A stretch of DNA of 64,000 nt, from NCBI RefSeq assembly GCF_023284025.1, contig NZ_JAKIKR010000012.1:1-64000 (forward strand), read 5' to 3'. Below the pieces are notes generated by a model that was not told where the DNA came from, did no database searches, and saw only the letters and a list, made by a program, of their open reading frames with translations. Made by a program: the position numbers and the translations under genes. This document shows, one piece after another, positions 46,138 to 55,329 of this stretch. Origin of the DNA: Shewanella abyssi. GTDB taxonomy: Bacteria; Pseudomonadota; Gammaproteobacteria; Enterobacterales; Shewanellaceae. The number at the start of each line of letters is the position of its first letter. Within the stretch, counting starts at the first letter, position 1.

Positions 46138-46174
46138 AAAAAGCCAGTAGCTTACCGTTACTGGCTTTTTTTTT
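46138..46174 (+). terminator. terminator of the porin gene
   Basis: The stem AAGCCAGTA/TACTGGCTT with a nine-base loop and a run of T. A second inverted repeat CATTACC/GGTAATG lies just before it at 46104-46130. Confidence 0.88.
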
Positions 46175-46179
46175 AGTCG

Positions 46180-46400
46180 TTATGATCGAACATAAAGACG
46201 TTCTAGGTTCTTGATATTTGGTCAACGATGTTCTCAAACCCTGAATATGTTTTAGATATGCATCGCAATCTAAGCACCACAGTTCCTGTTCTATAGGGTT
46301 AAGTTCTGGGTAACAGGGCGGAAACTTAAGTTGGAATAAGTGTACTTTTTTAAGGGGCCAACGACCGTAAGAGCGTGTCGTCAGGCATCTGTTTCTGATG
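46180..46400 (-). pseudogene. IS630-family transposase C-terminal remnant
   Basis: On the minus strand one frame reads GRWPLKKVHLFQLKFPP, CYPELNPIEQELW, then a run of further helix-like residues. LFxLPPYxPELNPIE with the final Glu is the signature around the third acidic residue of IS630/Tc1-type DDE transposases. No start, no upstream catalytic residues and no terminal repeats are visible, so it is a decayed fragment. Confidence 0.65.
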
Positions 46401-47552
46401 GTTGCTCTGGATATTTGGAACTACAAGTTATTCACCCCATTTTTGCGCGTGCATTAAATGACATGCAACCTATTATACTCACTAATTACGCCGCCACGAT
46501 TTGTCTTAACTGGATAACTGCTATTAAAGTGTTATTCAATCCCCATTAAGTAGTTACTCATTCAGCGGGAATTAAAATCACTTTAGGCAAGCAAGTGGCT
46601 TGTAGCTAATCGTTATTCTCGGCTCTGGCATCCTCGGTAATTGCTCCATGTATGACTCTACCTCCTGAATCCATTCAATCGTATATCGAAAACCACATGG
46701 GCAGCATAAAGTGATTTTCCTATACCTTAAACATCAGCCGCACTTAGTGAGCTTCTCAGACTTTCACTGCCGCGTTGCATTGCCTTAAAAGGGAATAACC
46801 ATTTCTTCCACAATGCGCCTGGAATTGAAAGCCCTGAGATTGATAAATGTGACGCAAATGTAACTTAACGGGTGGTTTATTTGTTACGTGTTTTGTTTGA
46901 AAACTGTTTATACAGTATATTTTTATTAATATTTTAAATAAGCATGGTCAGAAGAGAGTTGTTTTGTTATTTATTATATAATTACAATTAGTTACATTGA
47001 AATGCCCTGTTGGTTAGGCCTAACCTTATCCGTACACTTTACTTTACGAATAAAGTTTAATTAGCTGAAGTTTTTAGATTAATTAGTCATTTGTAGTCAT
47101 TTACATTAGGGGGAATAGCATAATTTATGCGTGCAATAGTCTTTCGTTTAAAGCTTTATCATGAGGGTAGTTCATGTTTTCCTTACTAGATGTGTACTTA
47201 TGTATATTGTATGATTTTAATTAATAGTTAGCCTTACCAATATGTTAATCAGTATGCCAATTATCACATGGCTGAAATGACCTGGTTTCATTGCGCTTAC
47301 TCTTCACTTTTCTAACTCGTTTCCCCCCATTTTATTTAATCAATATCGTTTAGTTCTCTACATTATCAACCTGATGCCTCTACATGGTGTTTACACTTTA
47401 TCAGCAGGTCGAGCTCGGCCTGTTACATGTGTTGTAAAAATATTTCCTCTGTGTTTTTATTTGTGTGCAAGTGATGAGGGCTGCATTGTTTTTTGTTAAA
47501 GAAGTAGCTTGCTTGTGTAAAGCAATAAAATAAAAGTCCAGGGAGATTTACA
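46401..47552. other. long gap, decayed sequence upstream of the TonB receptor
   Basis: About 1.15 kb with no intact gene. Minus-strand stretches near 46600-46720 look like broken coding sequence (for example an EWIQEVESYMEQLPRMPEPR run), possibly transposase relics, but I cannot name a family. A perfect 14-base palindrome GGTTAGGCCTAACC lies at 47012-47025. The right part is AT-rich and should hold the old receptor promoter. Confidence 0.35.
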
Positions 47553-48399
47553 ATGTATAAGAATAAATTATTAGCCAAGTCAGTGCGTATAGCATTATTT
47601 GGTGGCGCTATGTCAGCCGCTTTTACTGCTCCGGCAGTATTTGCAGCTGAAGAAGTAGAAAGAATACTGTAACCGGTTCAGCGATTAAACGGACGGATTT
47701 AGAAGGTGCGTTACCTATTACTGTTATTTGAGAGAGGATATTGACAGATCAGGTGTTACAAACACCGCAGATTTATTACAACAACTTCCATCTATGCAGG
47801 GGTTCACAACATCTTCTGATTCAGTAGGCGGAGGTGGTGGTATTCAAACTGCTTCTATCCATGATCTAGGTGAAGCGTATACTTTAGTTTTGTTAAATGG
47901 CCGACGATTAGCTCCAGCAGATTCTGGTAGTACTATTGATGTTAGCTCTATCCCAATTTCTGCCATTGAACGTGTGGAAGTGTTGACTGATGGAGCCTCT
48001 GCTTTATATGGTTCAGATGCTATTGCTGGTGTCGTTAACTTCATTATGAAGGAGAACTTTCAAGGCTTTAATATCAGCGCTAGATATGACAAGCCTCAAG
48101 AAACGGGCGGTTCTGGATACGACTTAGGCTTTACTGCTGGTTTCGGTGATATAGAAAGTGATGGTTTTAATGTGATGCTTTCATATAGCCATAACGAAAA
48201 AGAGCAGTTGAAAGCAGTTGATAGAGATTTTGCTAGTTCGGGAATTATCTCATTTAACGATAACGGAAGAGACCTTTATTTTTTCAACGGTTCCCCTAAC
48301 GCAATTCCAGCTAATGCTAGGGTGAGATATGATACCGGTGTTATAGATCCTGAAACCGGTGAAAGCATCGTCAACGGACGAACTTTTAATCCGTATGCT

Positions 48400-48407
48400 G
48401 CTGAAAA
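48400..48407 (+). repeat. left 8-base target duplication of the IS66 element
   Basis: GCTGAAAA here is repeated exactly at 48877-48884, flanking the insertion. Eight-base duplications are the rule for IS66 elements. Confidence 0.85.
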
Positions 48408-48876
48408 GTAACCGTCCGGCCAAGTACATCTTCAGCTTACCGCTTTGAAGCTCTATCTTAACAACTGACTATTACATCAGGAGTTAATATGGCTAAACGT
48501 TCTCATGCGGATTGGACGAACTTGATCCAGCAACAGCCTGGCAGCGGCTTAACGATTACAGATTATTGTCGTCAACATAAGCTAAGCACTAGTACCTTTT
48601 ATGCCCGCAAAACCAATATTACTACCACTCCCCAAAAAAAAGGGACTCCGTTTGTTAAGGCTGTAGTGCCAGCAACCACACCGGTTATCACCCAAGCCGT
48701 AACGTCGCAACAGACTATCTGTTTACAGCATCAAACTGGGCTATGGACTTTCCCAAGCTCTTTACCTCCAAGCTATCTGCTTGAATTTATCAAAGGCCTG
48801 CAAGCATGTTGATGTTTCAACAGCCTCTTACCCTGGCACGTTAAACTCGGCAAGGCGTAGTTCGTCGGACGCTCAC
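48408..48876 (+). mobile_element. 469-bp internally deleted IS66-family element
   Basis: The ends are inverted repeats: GTAACCGTCCGGCCAAGTAC at the left, and at the right the reverse complement begins GTGAGCGTCCGACGAACTAC. About 18 of 25 bases match. The element carries an intact IS66 tnpA and only the first codons of tnpB (ATG at 48806, stop at 48842). The rest of tnpB and all of tnpC are deleted, so it cannot transpose alone but might be moved in trans. It interrupts the TonB-dependent receptor. Confidence 0.85.
48489..48812 (+). CDS. IS66-family accessory protein TnpA
   Basis: A 107-residue protein of the IS66 OrfA (IS3-like helix-turn-helix) family: HADWTNLIQQQPGSGLTITDYC, then RQHKLSTSTFYARK. 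AGGAG precedes the ATG. Its stop overlaps the start of the tnpB remnant, the normal IS66 coupling. In complete elements TnpA and TnpB assist the TnpC transposase; here those partners are missing. Confidence 0.8.
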   Translation: MAKRSHADWTNLIQQQPGSGLTITDYCRQHKLSTSTFYARKTNITTTPQKKGTPFVKAVVPATTPVITQAVTSQQTICLQHQTGLWTFPSSLPPSYLLEFIKGLQAC

Positions 48877-48884
48877 GCTGAAAA
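48877..48884 (+). repeat. right 8-base target duplication of the IS66 element
   Basis: GCTGAAAA, identical to 48400-48407; the receptor reading frame continues straight after it. Confidence 0.85.
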
Positions 48885-50511
48885 TGACACATGTGCGGTA
48901 AATACATCAGCTATAAATGCAGAATGCTTTTTTGATTACACAACTACAATTGAGATTGTTCCTGAATCCACACGCGACAGTGTTTTCTTGAGTGGTGACC
49001 TTGAACTCACTGATGATCTGCGTTTATTTGCGGATGCTTCAGTATCAAATTTTAAAATGACAACTCGTATAGCTCCTTATCCAACGGGCTATTTTAATTT
49101 ACCAAGTGCTGGTTCTCCTCTAGTTGAACAGTACGTAGTACCTTACCTTACAGATGCAGAACGTGCTGCGTATGATTCTGGTGATTTATCTGTGCAGGCT
49201 CGCTAAAGAGCTCTGCCTGCAGGCAATCGTACGACAGAGTGGGATACACTTTCAACTCAGTTAGTTGCTTCTAGTACAAACAAGTCAGAACCAACCTATG
49301 GCAAGCTGATCACTAAAGATATTTATATTGAAACATTATTGCCTCTTTTAGATACGTTAGAATTAGATTTAGCAGCACGATATGGTGATCATTCAATTAC
49401 TGGTGGTGACGTTACTTGGGATGCTGGTATTAAATATTCGCCATTTGATACATTTAGCTTGAGGGCATCTGCTGCGACAGCAATTAGAACACCTAATATT
49501 TCTGATTTATATGGCGGTAGAGGTGAAACTTTTGCTGCTGTAGCGGATCCGTGTAGTGGTGTTAGCGCAACGACCACAGGTAATGTTGCTGATAACTGCC
49601 GAATAATTTCTTCTATCAATGACCGAATTGTTAAAGATGGTAATTTTGAGCTAACTCAGGCGGAGAAGCAGGGGACTGGCGGAACGACAGGTGGTAGTGC
49701 AAATGTTAAAGCTGAAACCGCTGAAACATATAGTGTTGGTGCAATCTGGCAAGTAATCGATGATCTATCAATTACTGTCGATTATTACAATGTTGCTATT
49801 GATGATGCGATTACTAGCACTAGTCGTTCAACTGTAATGAGACGTTGTTTCGAAGTTTCAGCTACAGATTTTGATCCAACTTGTGCTGGCGCTTCTGTTC
49901 GTAACGAAGATGGTGCCCTGACATCAGTAGATTCTGGAACTGGAAACGAGAACCAGATTGATACTTCAGGTATTGATACTGATATTACCTATAGCATGGA
50001 CCTCGGTCCTGGTACTTTTAGAACTCAACTCGTTTGGACCTACACGATTGAATATGTAATTGCAGGTATCGAGAGCGGAGAAACCGTTGACTATGTAGGC
50101 GAAGTTTTGACACCTGAACATCGCGCTAACCTTAACCTTTCATATGGAATCGACGACTTTAATTTCGCATGGCGTATGCGCTATTGGGATGAAGCTGTTG
50201 ATTCAATCAACGGTGAAAACTTTAACTTTTACTCTGGCGAACCGTTGACTGTTGGTAATGAAATCGATGCTGTTGTTTACCATGACATTAATGCTCGTTA
50301 TAACTTTAGTAACGGTATTGAAGCGTTCGTAGGTGTTAAAAACTTATTTGATAAGCAGCCACCATTACTACCGCAGGGTACAGTAAACGGAGGTACAGGC
50401 ATTAATACAGCTTCAGAAGCCTATGATGTAACTGGTCGTTACTTTTATGCTGGTGTTAACTTCAAGTTCTAACCATTAGAATAAGTAGTTCTTTCATACA
50501 ATTTAATTAAG

Positions 50512-50543
50512 AAAAGCTAGCATCCCAAGATGCTAGCTTTTTT
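50512..50543 (+). terminator. terminator of the TonB-dependent receptor
   Basis: The stem AAGCTAGCATC/GATGCTAGCTT with loop CCAA and a T run, 40 bases after the receptor stop. Confidence 0.85.
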
Positions 50544-50569
50544 GTTTGCCCTGCAAAGCAGGCAACCCC

Positions 50570-50740
50570 AAAGGCTTGAAAGAAAGCAGTATCACCCTGA
50601 CTAAAGGGAAAATGATCCGAATGGCACCAACAGTAGGCTCCTTAAGAGAGGGCGTGACGGGCTAACGATGGGGTCTGAAGGAAGCCATAGAAAATAAGGT
50701 GTAGCACATCGTAGTGATGATAGTTTATCTCGATTAATGC
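50570..50740 (+). other. possible group II intron RNA remnant
   Basis: The stretch contains TCACCCTGACTAAAGGGAAAA and CGGGCTAACGATGGGGTCTG followed by AAGGAAGCC, which recall domain I of bacterial group II introns. No reverse transcriptase and no domain V are visible nearby. I rest this on resemblance only and it could be wrong. Confidence 0.25.
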
Positions 50741-51625
50741 TAAATATGTACAGCTCTAGTGCTTTCGTAAGCCGCTTAAACGCTGTGGGGGCAAGTAATC
50801 ATTAGGCAGGTTTGAGTGTATATTGCAGCCTTTAAGCATACCGCGACTTTTATTAGTCGCTTTTCATTGGCAGCAGTTTTGTGCTGAATTTAAACTCACT
50901 AATGAACATAATTCCTATGCAATGCTGAGGTGGATCTCTGTTGATATTGACTTGGCTTGTCACCCATAGGACTGAGGGGGCTTGATGTTACTATTGGATA
51001 TGAATGAGCTTTTTAACGTCGGTTCCTGCCTAAAGAAAAAGAATTTTGTTTACTTTTATTTTGAGTTCAGCCTATTGAAAATAAGGGGCAGTGTACTGAT
51101 AAATATGGAGTTTATTCAAAAACGGTCTCATGATACTAAAAGCGTTAGTTCATTATGTTATAGGGTAGTTGATTGTTTTTAGCCCCCTTTGAGCAGGGAA
51201 CGGTAGTAAGGCTGTTAATTTTCGCACCTTACAATGTTAACGATTTGTTAACTTCGCGTCGTTTGGGTCTGCTTATTTATTGACTTTATTTACAGTGAGT
51301 TATGATGGTTTTAGTCTCCCTCTTTTCATTTTATCATCAATTTATATTACATGAAGTTCTAAAAAACAGCGCTCTTGATTCTTTTCTAGTCTTTAAGCTC
51401 GTTTTTCACAAGTTTTAGCCGATTCCAAATGTTGACACAGGTCAACATTTTGTGAAATGATGCCAGCGGGTCTACACCCTCGAAGGTGTAGAAAAGGGAA
51501 GATAATAATTAACAATCACAATAGAAAGACGAGCTTAGGCACTGGGAACTAAAGCAGAATAAGCGTACGCACCCTGTTGTCGATAAGTTAAAGCTTTTTT
51601 AATCACTTCAAATTGGTTGGGAACT
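50741..51625. other. long gap before the TonB2 operon, regulatory region
   Basis: Nearly 0.9 kb without a convincing gene. It includes a small terminator-like hairpin GCGACT/AGTCGC plus TTTT (50843-50864). Close to the operon lie an inverted repeat TGTTGAC-ACAG-GTCAACA (51430-51447), a hairpin TCTACACC-CTCGAA-GGTGTAGA (51471-51492) and a weak Fur-like GATAATAATTAACAATCAC (51501-51519). Confidence 0.4.
51430..51519. promoter_or_regulatory. operator-like elements upstream of the TonB2 operon
   Basis: Three elements stand in line: a dyad with seven-base arms, a stem with eight-base arms, and a sequence matching roughly 12 of 19 positions of the Fur box. TonB2 genes are commonly iron-regulated, so a Fur site is plausible but not proven. 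Confidence 0.35.
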
Positions 51626-52408
51626 ATGTCCAAGGTAAGCAATAAAACAAAAATCGCTACAGCGCTCATTGGCGCACTAGCCCTAGCAGGCAGTAACTTA
51701 GTGATTGCCGATCCTCTTTCTGATGTTCAGAAAGCTGACAGCAAAATTCACGCTGACGCGGCAACGTCTCAGAAGAAAGTTGATAAGTATTTTGACCAAG
51801 CTCAGGACATGTTGTTCGAGTATGGTTCAGTTGCTGATGAGCGTGAGTCACTAAAATCTTATAACGATTACGTAGCGGGCTTGGTTGCAGACCAAGAAGC
51901 TACCATGAAATCTATTCAAGGTGACATCAACGGTGTTGATGCATTACGTCAAGGCGTTGTGCCTTTGATGTTCAAAATGGTTGAGACCTTAGAGCAGTTT
52001 GTCGCTCTTGATCTTCCGTTTAACATGGAAACACGTGTTGCACGTGTCGAAAACCTTAAAACAATACTTAACAGTGCAGAAATAACGCTGGCTGAGAAGT
52101 ATCGTCTAATTCTTGATGCATATTCAATTGAACGTGAATATGGCACTACACTTGCTGTTAAAACTGGCCAGCTACAACTAGATGGTAAAGACGTTTTAGT
52201 CGACTTCTTTAACTTCGGCCGCGTATCTTTATACGCCATGAGCTTGGATCAGAAGTCTGCTTGGATGTATAACGGCGACACTAAAGGTTGGGATCGATTA
52301 GAAGATAGTAATCTTCGCGAACTGACCAAAGGTATCCGAATTGCACGTAAACAGGGTGCTCCGGATCTATTCTCGTTACCAATTCCTGCTGCGGAGGCTG
52401 CACAATAA
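51626..52408 (+). CDS. DUF3450 periplasmic protein of the TonB2 locus
   Basis: A 260-residue exported protein with signal peptide (ALIGALALAGSNLVIA) and a DUF3450 body: a coiled-coil section (about 30-110) and a compact C-terminal part (YGTTLAVKTGQLQLDGKDVLVDFFNFGRVSLYAMS). It is encoded first in the TonB2 operon and overlaps ttpC by one base (TAATG). Its job is unknown; the constant linkage suggests a periplasmic partner of TtpC. An upstream TTG at 51617 is less likely than this ATG. Confidence 0.8.
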   Translation: MSKVSNKTKIATALIGALALAGSNLVIADPLSDVQKADSKIHADAATSQKKVDKYFDQAQDMLFEYGSVADERESLKSYNDYVAGLVADQEATMKSIQGDINGVDALRQGVVPLMFKMVETLEQFVALDLPFNMETRVARVENLKTILNSAEITLAEKYRLILDAYSIEREYGTTLAVKTGQLQLDGKDVLVDFFNFGRVSLYAMSLDQKSAWMYNGDTKGWDRLEDSNLRELTKGIRIARKQGAPDLFSLPIPAAEAAQ

Positions 52409-53763
52409 TGAAAAAGTTTATAACTACAGCCATCGTTGCTGCGAGCCTGGTATTCACCGCGGGCTATGCAAACGCTGCAGATGCACCAAAGACAATCGAT
52501 CAACTGCTTAACCAAGTAAAAGTTGACCGTGCGAATGCATCAAAGACAAATGTAAAGCGTGAGCAAGAGTTTAAAAATGAGCGTGGCGATAAAGCTGCAT
52601 TGTTAAAGCGTGAGAAAAATGCATTAGCAACAGAGCGCCAACGTGGTAAAGATTTAAACCAAGCGTTTTTGGATAACGAACGTAAAATCGGTCAGTTAGA
52701 AGAAGACTTAAAAACAGCTCAAGGTGACTTGGGTGAGATGTTTGGTGTTGTTAAAGGTGATGCGGGTGACTTTGCGGGTAAGCTAGCAGGTTCAAACATT
52801 TCTGCACAATACCCTGGTCGTGATGTGTTTATCGCTGAGCTTGGCGCACGTAAGCAGTTACCAAAAATCGACGAGTTAGAGCGTTTCTGGGAAGAGCAGC
52901 TGTTTGAAATGGCTGAATCTGGAAAGGTCGTTAATTTTGAAGGTTCTGTCACTGCAATCGACGGTAGCGTTCACAACACTACGATTACTCGTATTGGTGC
53001 ATATAACCTTCTAGCCGATGGCAAATATGTTGTATTTAACGCTGACTTGAGTCTAATTCAGGAGCTTTCACAGCAACCTGGTGGTTATCAAGTTAAATCA
53101 GCCGCAAATTTTCAAGATACCACTTCAGGTACTCCAAGTGTTTATATTGACCCTGTTCGAGGCGTATTGCTAAATATCTTTACCCAAAAAGCAACGATTG
53201 AAGAACGTATTGAAGCGGGTGGAACGATTGGTTATATCATTATCGTGTTACTTATTCTCGGTGCTCTTATCTCTATCGAGCGTCTAATTACGCTAGGTGT
53301 AGTGGGTGCTAAAGTTAAGGCTCAACGTAAGAATGTTGAAAACCCAGGTAACAACGCATTAGGTCGTGTACTTAAAGCTTACCAGGACAACAAAGACGTT
53401 GATGTTGAAACGCTAGAGCTGAAACTTGATGAAGCCATTCTGAAAGAAACACCAGCACTTGAGACTCGTATTTCTATCATCAAGGTTTTAGCGGCTATCG
53501 CACCTATGATGGGTCTACTCGGTACCGTAACCGGTATGATTGCAACCTTCCAAAGCATTCAGTTGTTTGGTACGGGTGATCCTAAGCTTATGGCTGGTGG
53601 TATCTCTATGGCACTGATGACGACGGTTCAAGGTCTAGTCGCTGCACTACCGCTAATGCTGATGCATGCAATTGTTATCGCACGCAGTAAATCAATTGTG
53701 CAGGTTCTTGAAGAGCAGAGCGCTGGTATTGTTGCTTCACACGCTGAGAAGAGGAAAGCCTAA
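52408..53763 (+). CDS. ttpC: TonB2-system energy-transduction protein TtpC (MotA/TolQ/ExbB family)
   Basis: TtpC is the extra ExbB-like protein needed by TonB2 systems in Vibrio and relatives. The 451 residues have a signal peptide (TTAIVAASLVFTAGYANA), a long periplasmic coiled coil (about 40-115), a globular part, and a C-terminal MotA/TolQ/ExbB domain with three membrane segments. These include GGTIGYIIIVLLILGALISI and PMMGLLGTVTGMIATFQS. It overlaps both neighbours by one base. Confidence 0.88.
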   Translation: MKKFITTAIVAASLVFTAGYANAADAPKTIDQLLNQVKVDRANASKTNVKREQEFKNERGDKAALLKREKNALATERQRGKDLNQAFLDNERKIGQLEEDLKTAQGDLGEMFGVVKGDAGDFAGKLAGSNISAQYPGRDVFIAELGARKQLPKIDELERFWEEQLFEMAESGKVVNFEGSVTAIDGSVHNTTITRIGAYNLLADGKYVVFNADLSLIQELSQQPGGYQVKSAANFQDTTSGTPSVYIDPVRGVLLNIFTQKATIEERIEAGGTIGYIIIVLLILGALISIERLITLGVVGAKVKAQRKNVENPGNNALGRVLKAYQDNKDVDVETLELKLDEAILKETPALETRISIIKVLAAIAPMMGLLGTVTGMIATFQSIQLFGTGDPKLMAGGISMALMTTVQGLVAALPLMLMHAIVIARSKSIVQVLEEQSAGIVASHAEKRKA

Positions 53764-54287
53764 TGTTATTCCTGATGGATATCTGGGATTCCGTCAGGGG
53801 CTTCATGGCCTCCGGAGGCGACGTCCTCTGGCTGGTTGCGGCTGTATTGTTTGTCATGTGGGTATTGATGCTTGAACGTTACTGGTATCTTAATTGGATA
53901 TCACCAAAGCAACATCAAGCAATTATTACCGCATGGGAAGCTCGAGAGGATTCAACCTCTTGGTACGCACACCGCATCCGTGAAGCTTGGGTATCCCAAG
54001 CGAAGCAAGATTTAACCGCTCGTATGCTGTTAATCAAAACCTTAGTTGCGATCTGTCCTATGATAGGTCTACTAGGTACCGTAACCGGTATGATTTCAGT
54101 ATTCGATGTGATGGCAGTTCATGGGACGAGTAATGCTCGTATGATGGCAGCTGGTATTTCAATGGCAACCATGCCGACAATGGCAGGAATGGTTGCAGCA
54201 TTATCGGGAGTATTTTTTAGTACTCGCCTTGATGCAAAAATGAAAATCAGTTTAGCGAAGCTAAAAGACAGCATGCCGCACCACTAG
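53763..54287 (+). CDS. exbB2: ExbB2 proton-channel subunit
   Basis: A 174-residue inner-membrane protein with three membrane segments and the TolQ/ExbB core CPMIGLLGTVTGMISVFDVM. With ExbD2 it converts proton-motive force into TonB2 movement. The start overlaps the ttpC stop (TAATG). Confidence 0.9.
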   Translation: MLFLMDIWDSVRGFMASGGDVLWLVAAVLFVMWVLMLERYWYLNWISPKQHQAIITAWEAREDSTSWYAHRIREAWVSQAKQDLTARMLLIKTLVAICPMIGLLGTVTGMISVFDVMAVHGTSNARMMAAGISMATMPTMAGMVAALSGVFFSTRLDAKMKISLAKLKDSMPHH

Positions 54288-54300
54288 AGAGAGATTGAAC

Positions 54301-54705
54301 ATGGCACGTAGAAAGCATTCAAGCGTAGACGAAGAAGCAGAGATTGATATGACACCGATGCTCGACATCGTGTTTATCATGCTGATCTTCTTTATTGTAA
54401 CAACCTCGTTTGTAAAGCCATCAGGCCTTGACTATAACAAGCCTGAAGCTTCACAAGCGACTAAGAAGCCTTCTGCTAACATCTTTATTGGTGTGAGCAA
54501 GACAGGTGTCATCATGATGGAAAACCGTCAAGTTGATATCGAACGTGTAACTGCAAACGTTGAACGTATGCTTGCAGAAGCACCAGAGGCTGCAGTATTA
54601 ATTCAAGCAGACCAAGACGCTAAACACGGTTTAGTGGTTAAGGTTCTTGATAACGTTAAAGCTGCGGGTATCGATAAGATATCTGTATCGGCGGGGAACG
54701 ATTAA
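54301..54705 (+). CDS. exbD2: ExbD2 proton-channel subunit
   Basis: A 134-residue protein with one N-terminal membrane segment carrying the essential aspartate of the family (IDMTPMLDIVFIMLIFFIV) and a periplasmic TolR-like domain. ATG at 54301 is chosen; a TTG two codons upstream is in frame. It is followed at once by tonB2. Confidence 0.9.
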   Translation: MARRKHSSVDEEAEIDMTPMLDIVFIMLIFFIVTTSFVKPSGLDYNKPEASQATKKPSANIFIGVSKTGVIMMENRQVDIERVTANVERMLAEAPEAAVLIQADQDAKHGLVVKVLDNVKAAGIDKISVSAGND

Positions 54706-54706
54706 T

Positions 54707-55327
54707 ATGCTGAGAGGAATAGTATCATTCATAATTGGTGGTGCTGTGACTTTTGCTTTGTTTGTCTTCATGGCATTTTTGGTAGGTGGCGGTCCAACCC
54801 GCCACGATGCTTCGACAGAATCACCTGTCATTGAAATAACCATGAACAAAGATGATGCAACAGCGCAGAAAAAGCCAAGGGTTAAGCCTAAACCGCCTAC
54901 CCCGCCAGAGCAGCCGCCAAAACCGGATATTACGCCACCTGACAGTTCATCTGACATCGATACAAATATGTCATTTAACATGGGTGGAGTGAATGCCGGT
55001 GGAGCTAACACTGGATTTAAACTGGGTAACATGATGACACGCGATGGTGATGCTACGCCAATCGTGAGAATCGAACCTCAGTATCCAATAGCGGCAGCGC
55101 GAGATGGCAAAGAGGGCTGGGTACAGTTAAGCTTTTCTATTAATGCACTTGGTGGGGTTGAAGATGTAAAAGTCATCAAGGCCAAACCTAAGCGGATCTT
55201 CAATAAAGAAGCGCGTAGAGCACTGGAAAAGTGGAAATACAAGCCTAGAATTATTGACGGTAAGGCACAGAAAGTTACCGATCAAAAGGTTCAATTAGAT
55301 TTCAGCTTAGATAAAGGAGGAAAGTAG
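54707..55327 (+). CDS. tonB2: TonB2 energy-coupling protein
   Basis: A 206-residue TonB: membrane anchor (IVSFIIGGAVTFALFVFMAF), a short proline/lysine-rich spacer (KPRVKPKPPTPPEQPPKPD), and a C-terminal domain starting IVRIEPQYPIAAARDG and ending in DFSL. The spacer is short, as in TonB2 proteins. One base separates its start from the exbD2 stop. Confidence 0.9.
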   Translation: MLRGIVSFIIGGAVTFALFVFMAFLVGGGPTRHDASTESPVIEITMNKDDATAQKKPRVKPKPPTPPEQPPKPDITPPDSSSDIDTNMSFNMGGVNAGGANTGFKLGNMMTRDGDATPIVRIEPQYPIAAARDGKEGWVQLSFSINALGGVEDVKVIKAKPKRIFNKEARRALEKWKYKPRIIDGKAQKVTDQKVQLDFSLDKGGK

Positions 55328-55329
55328 CT

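Larger units (their letters stand above)
47553..50472 (+). pseudogene. TonB-dependent outer-membrane receptor, multiply disrupted
   Basis: A TonB-dependent receptor of about 800 residues in its original form. It has a signal peptide, a TonB-box-like VERITVTGSAIKRTD, the plug (TADLLQQLPS, RVEVLTDGASALYGSDAIAGVVN) and a beta-barrel ending in GRYFYAGVNFKF. Four lesions break it. A one-base deletion near 47669 shifts the frame after VERI. A second near 47729 shifts it back before REDIDRSG. A 469-base IS66-type insertion sits at 48408-48876, and a TAA is at 49204-49206. Removing the insertion with one target copy restores the frame exactly (...NPYAAE|NDTCAVN...). The ligand is unknown. The gene is not functional as read. 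Confidence 0.88.

Noticed and set aside
46340..46549. 69-codon plus-strand frame after the porin
   Set aside because: It overlaps the IS630 transposase remnant on the other strand and shows no protein-like pattern.
50982..51182. 66-codon plus-strand frame before the TonB2 operon
   Set aside because: Low-complexity, hydrophobic/aromatic composition, no family, no ribosome binding site of note; lies in AT-rich regulatory DNA.
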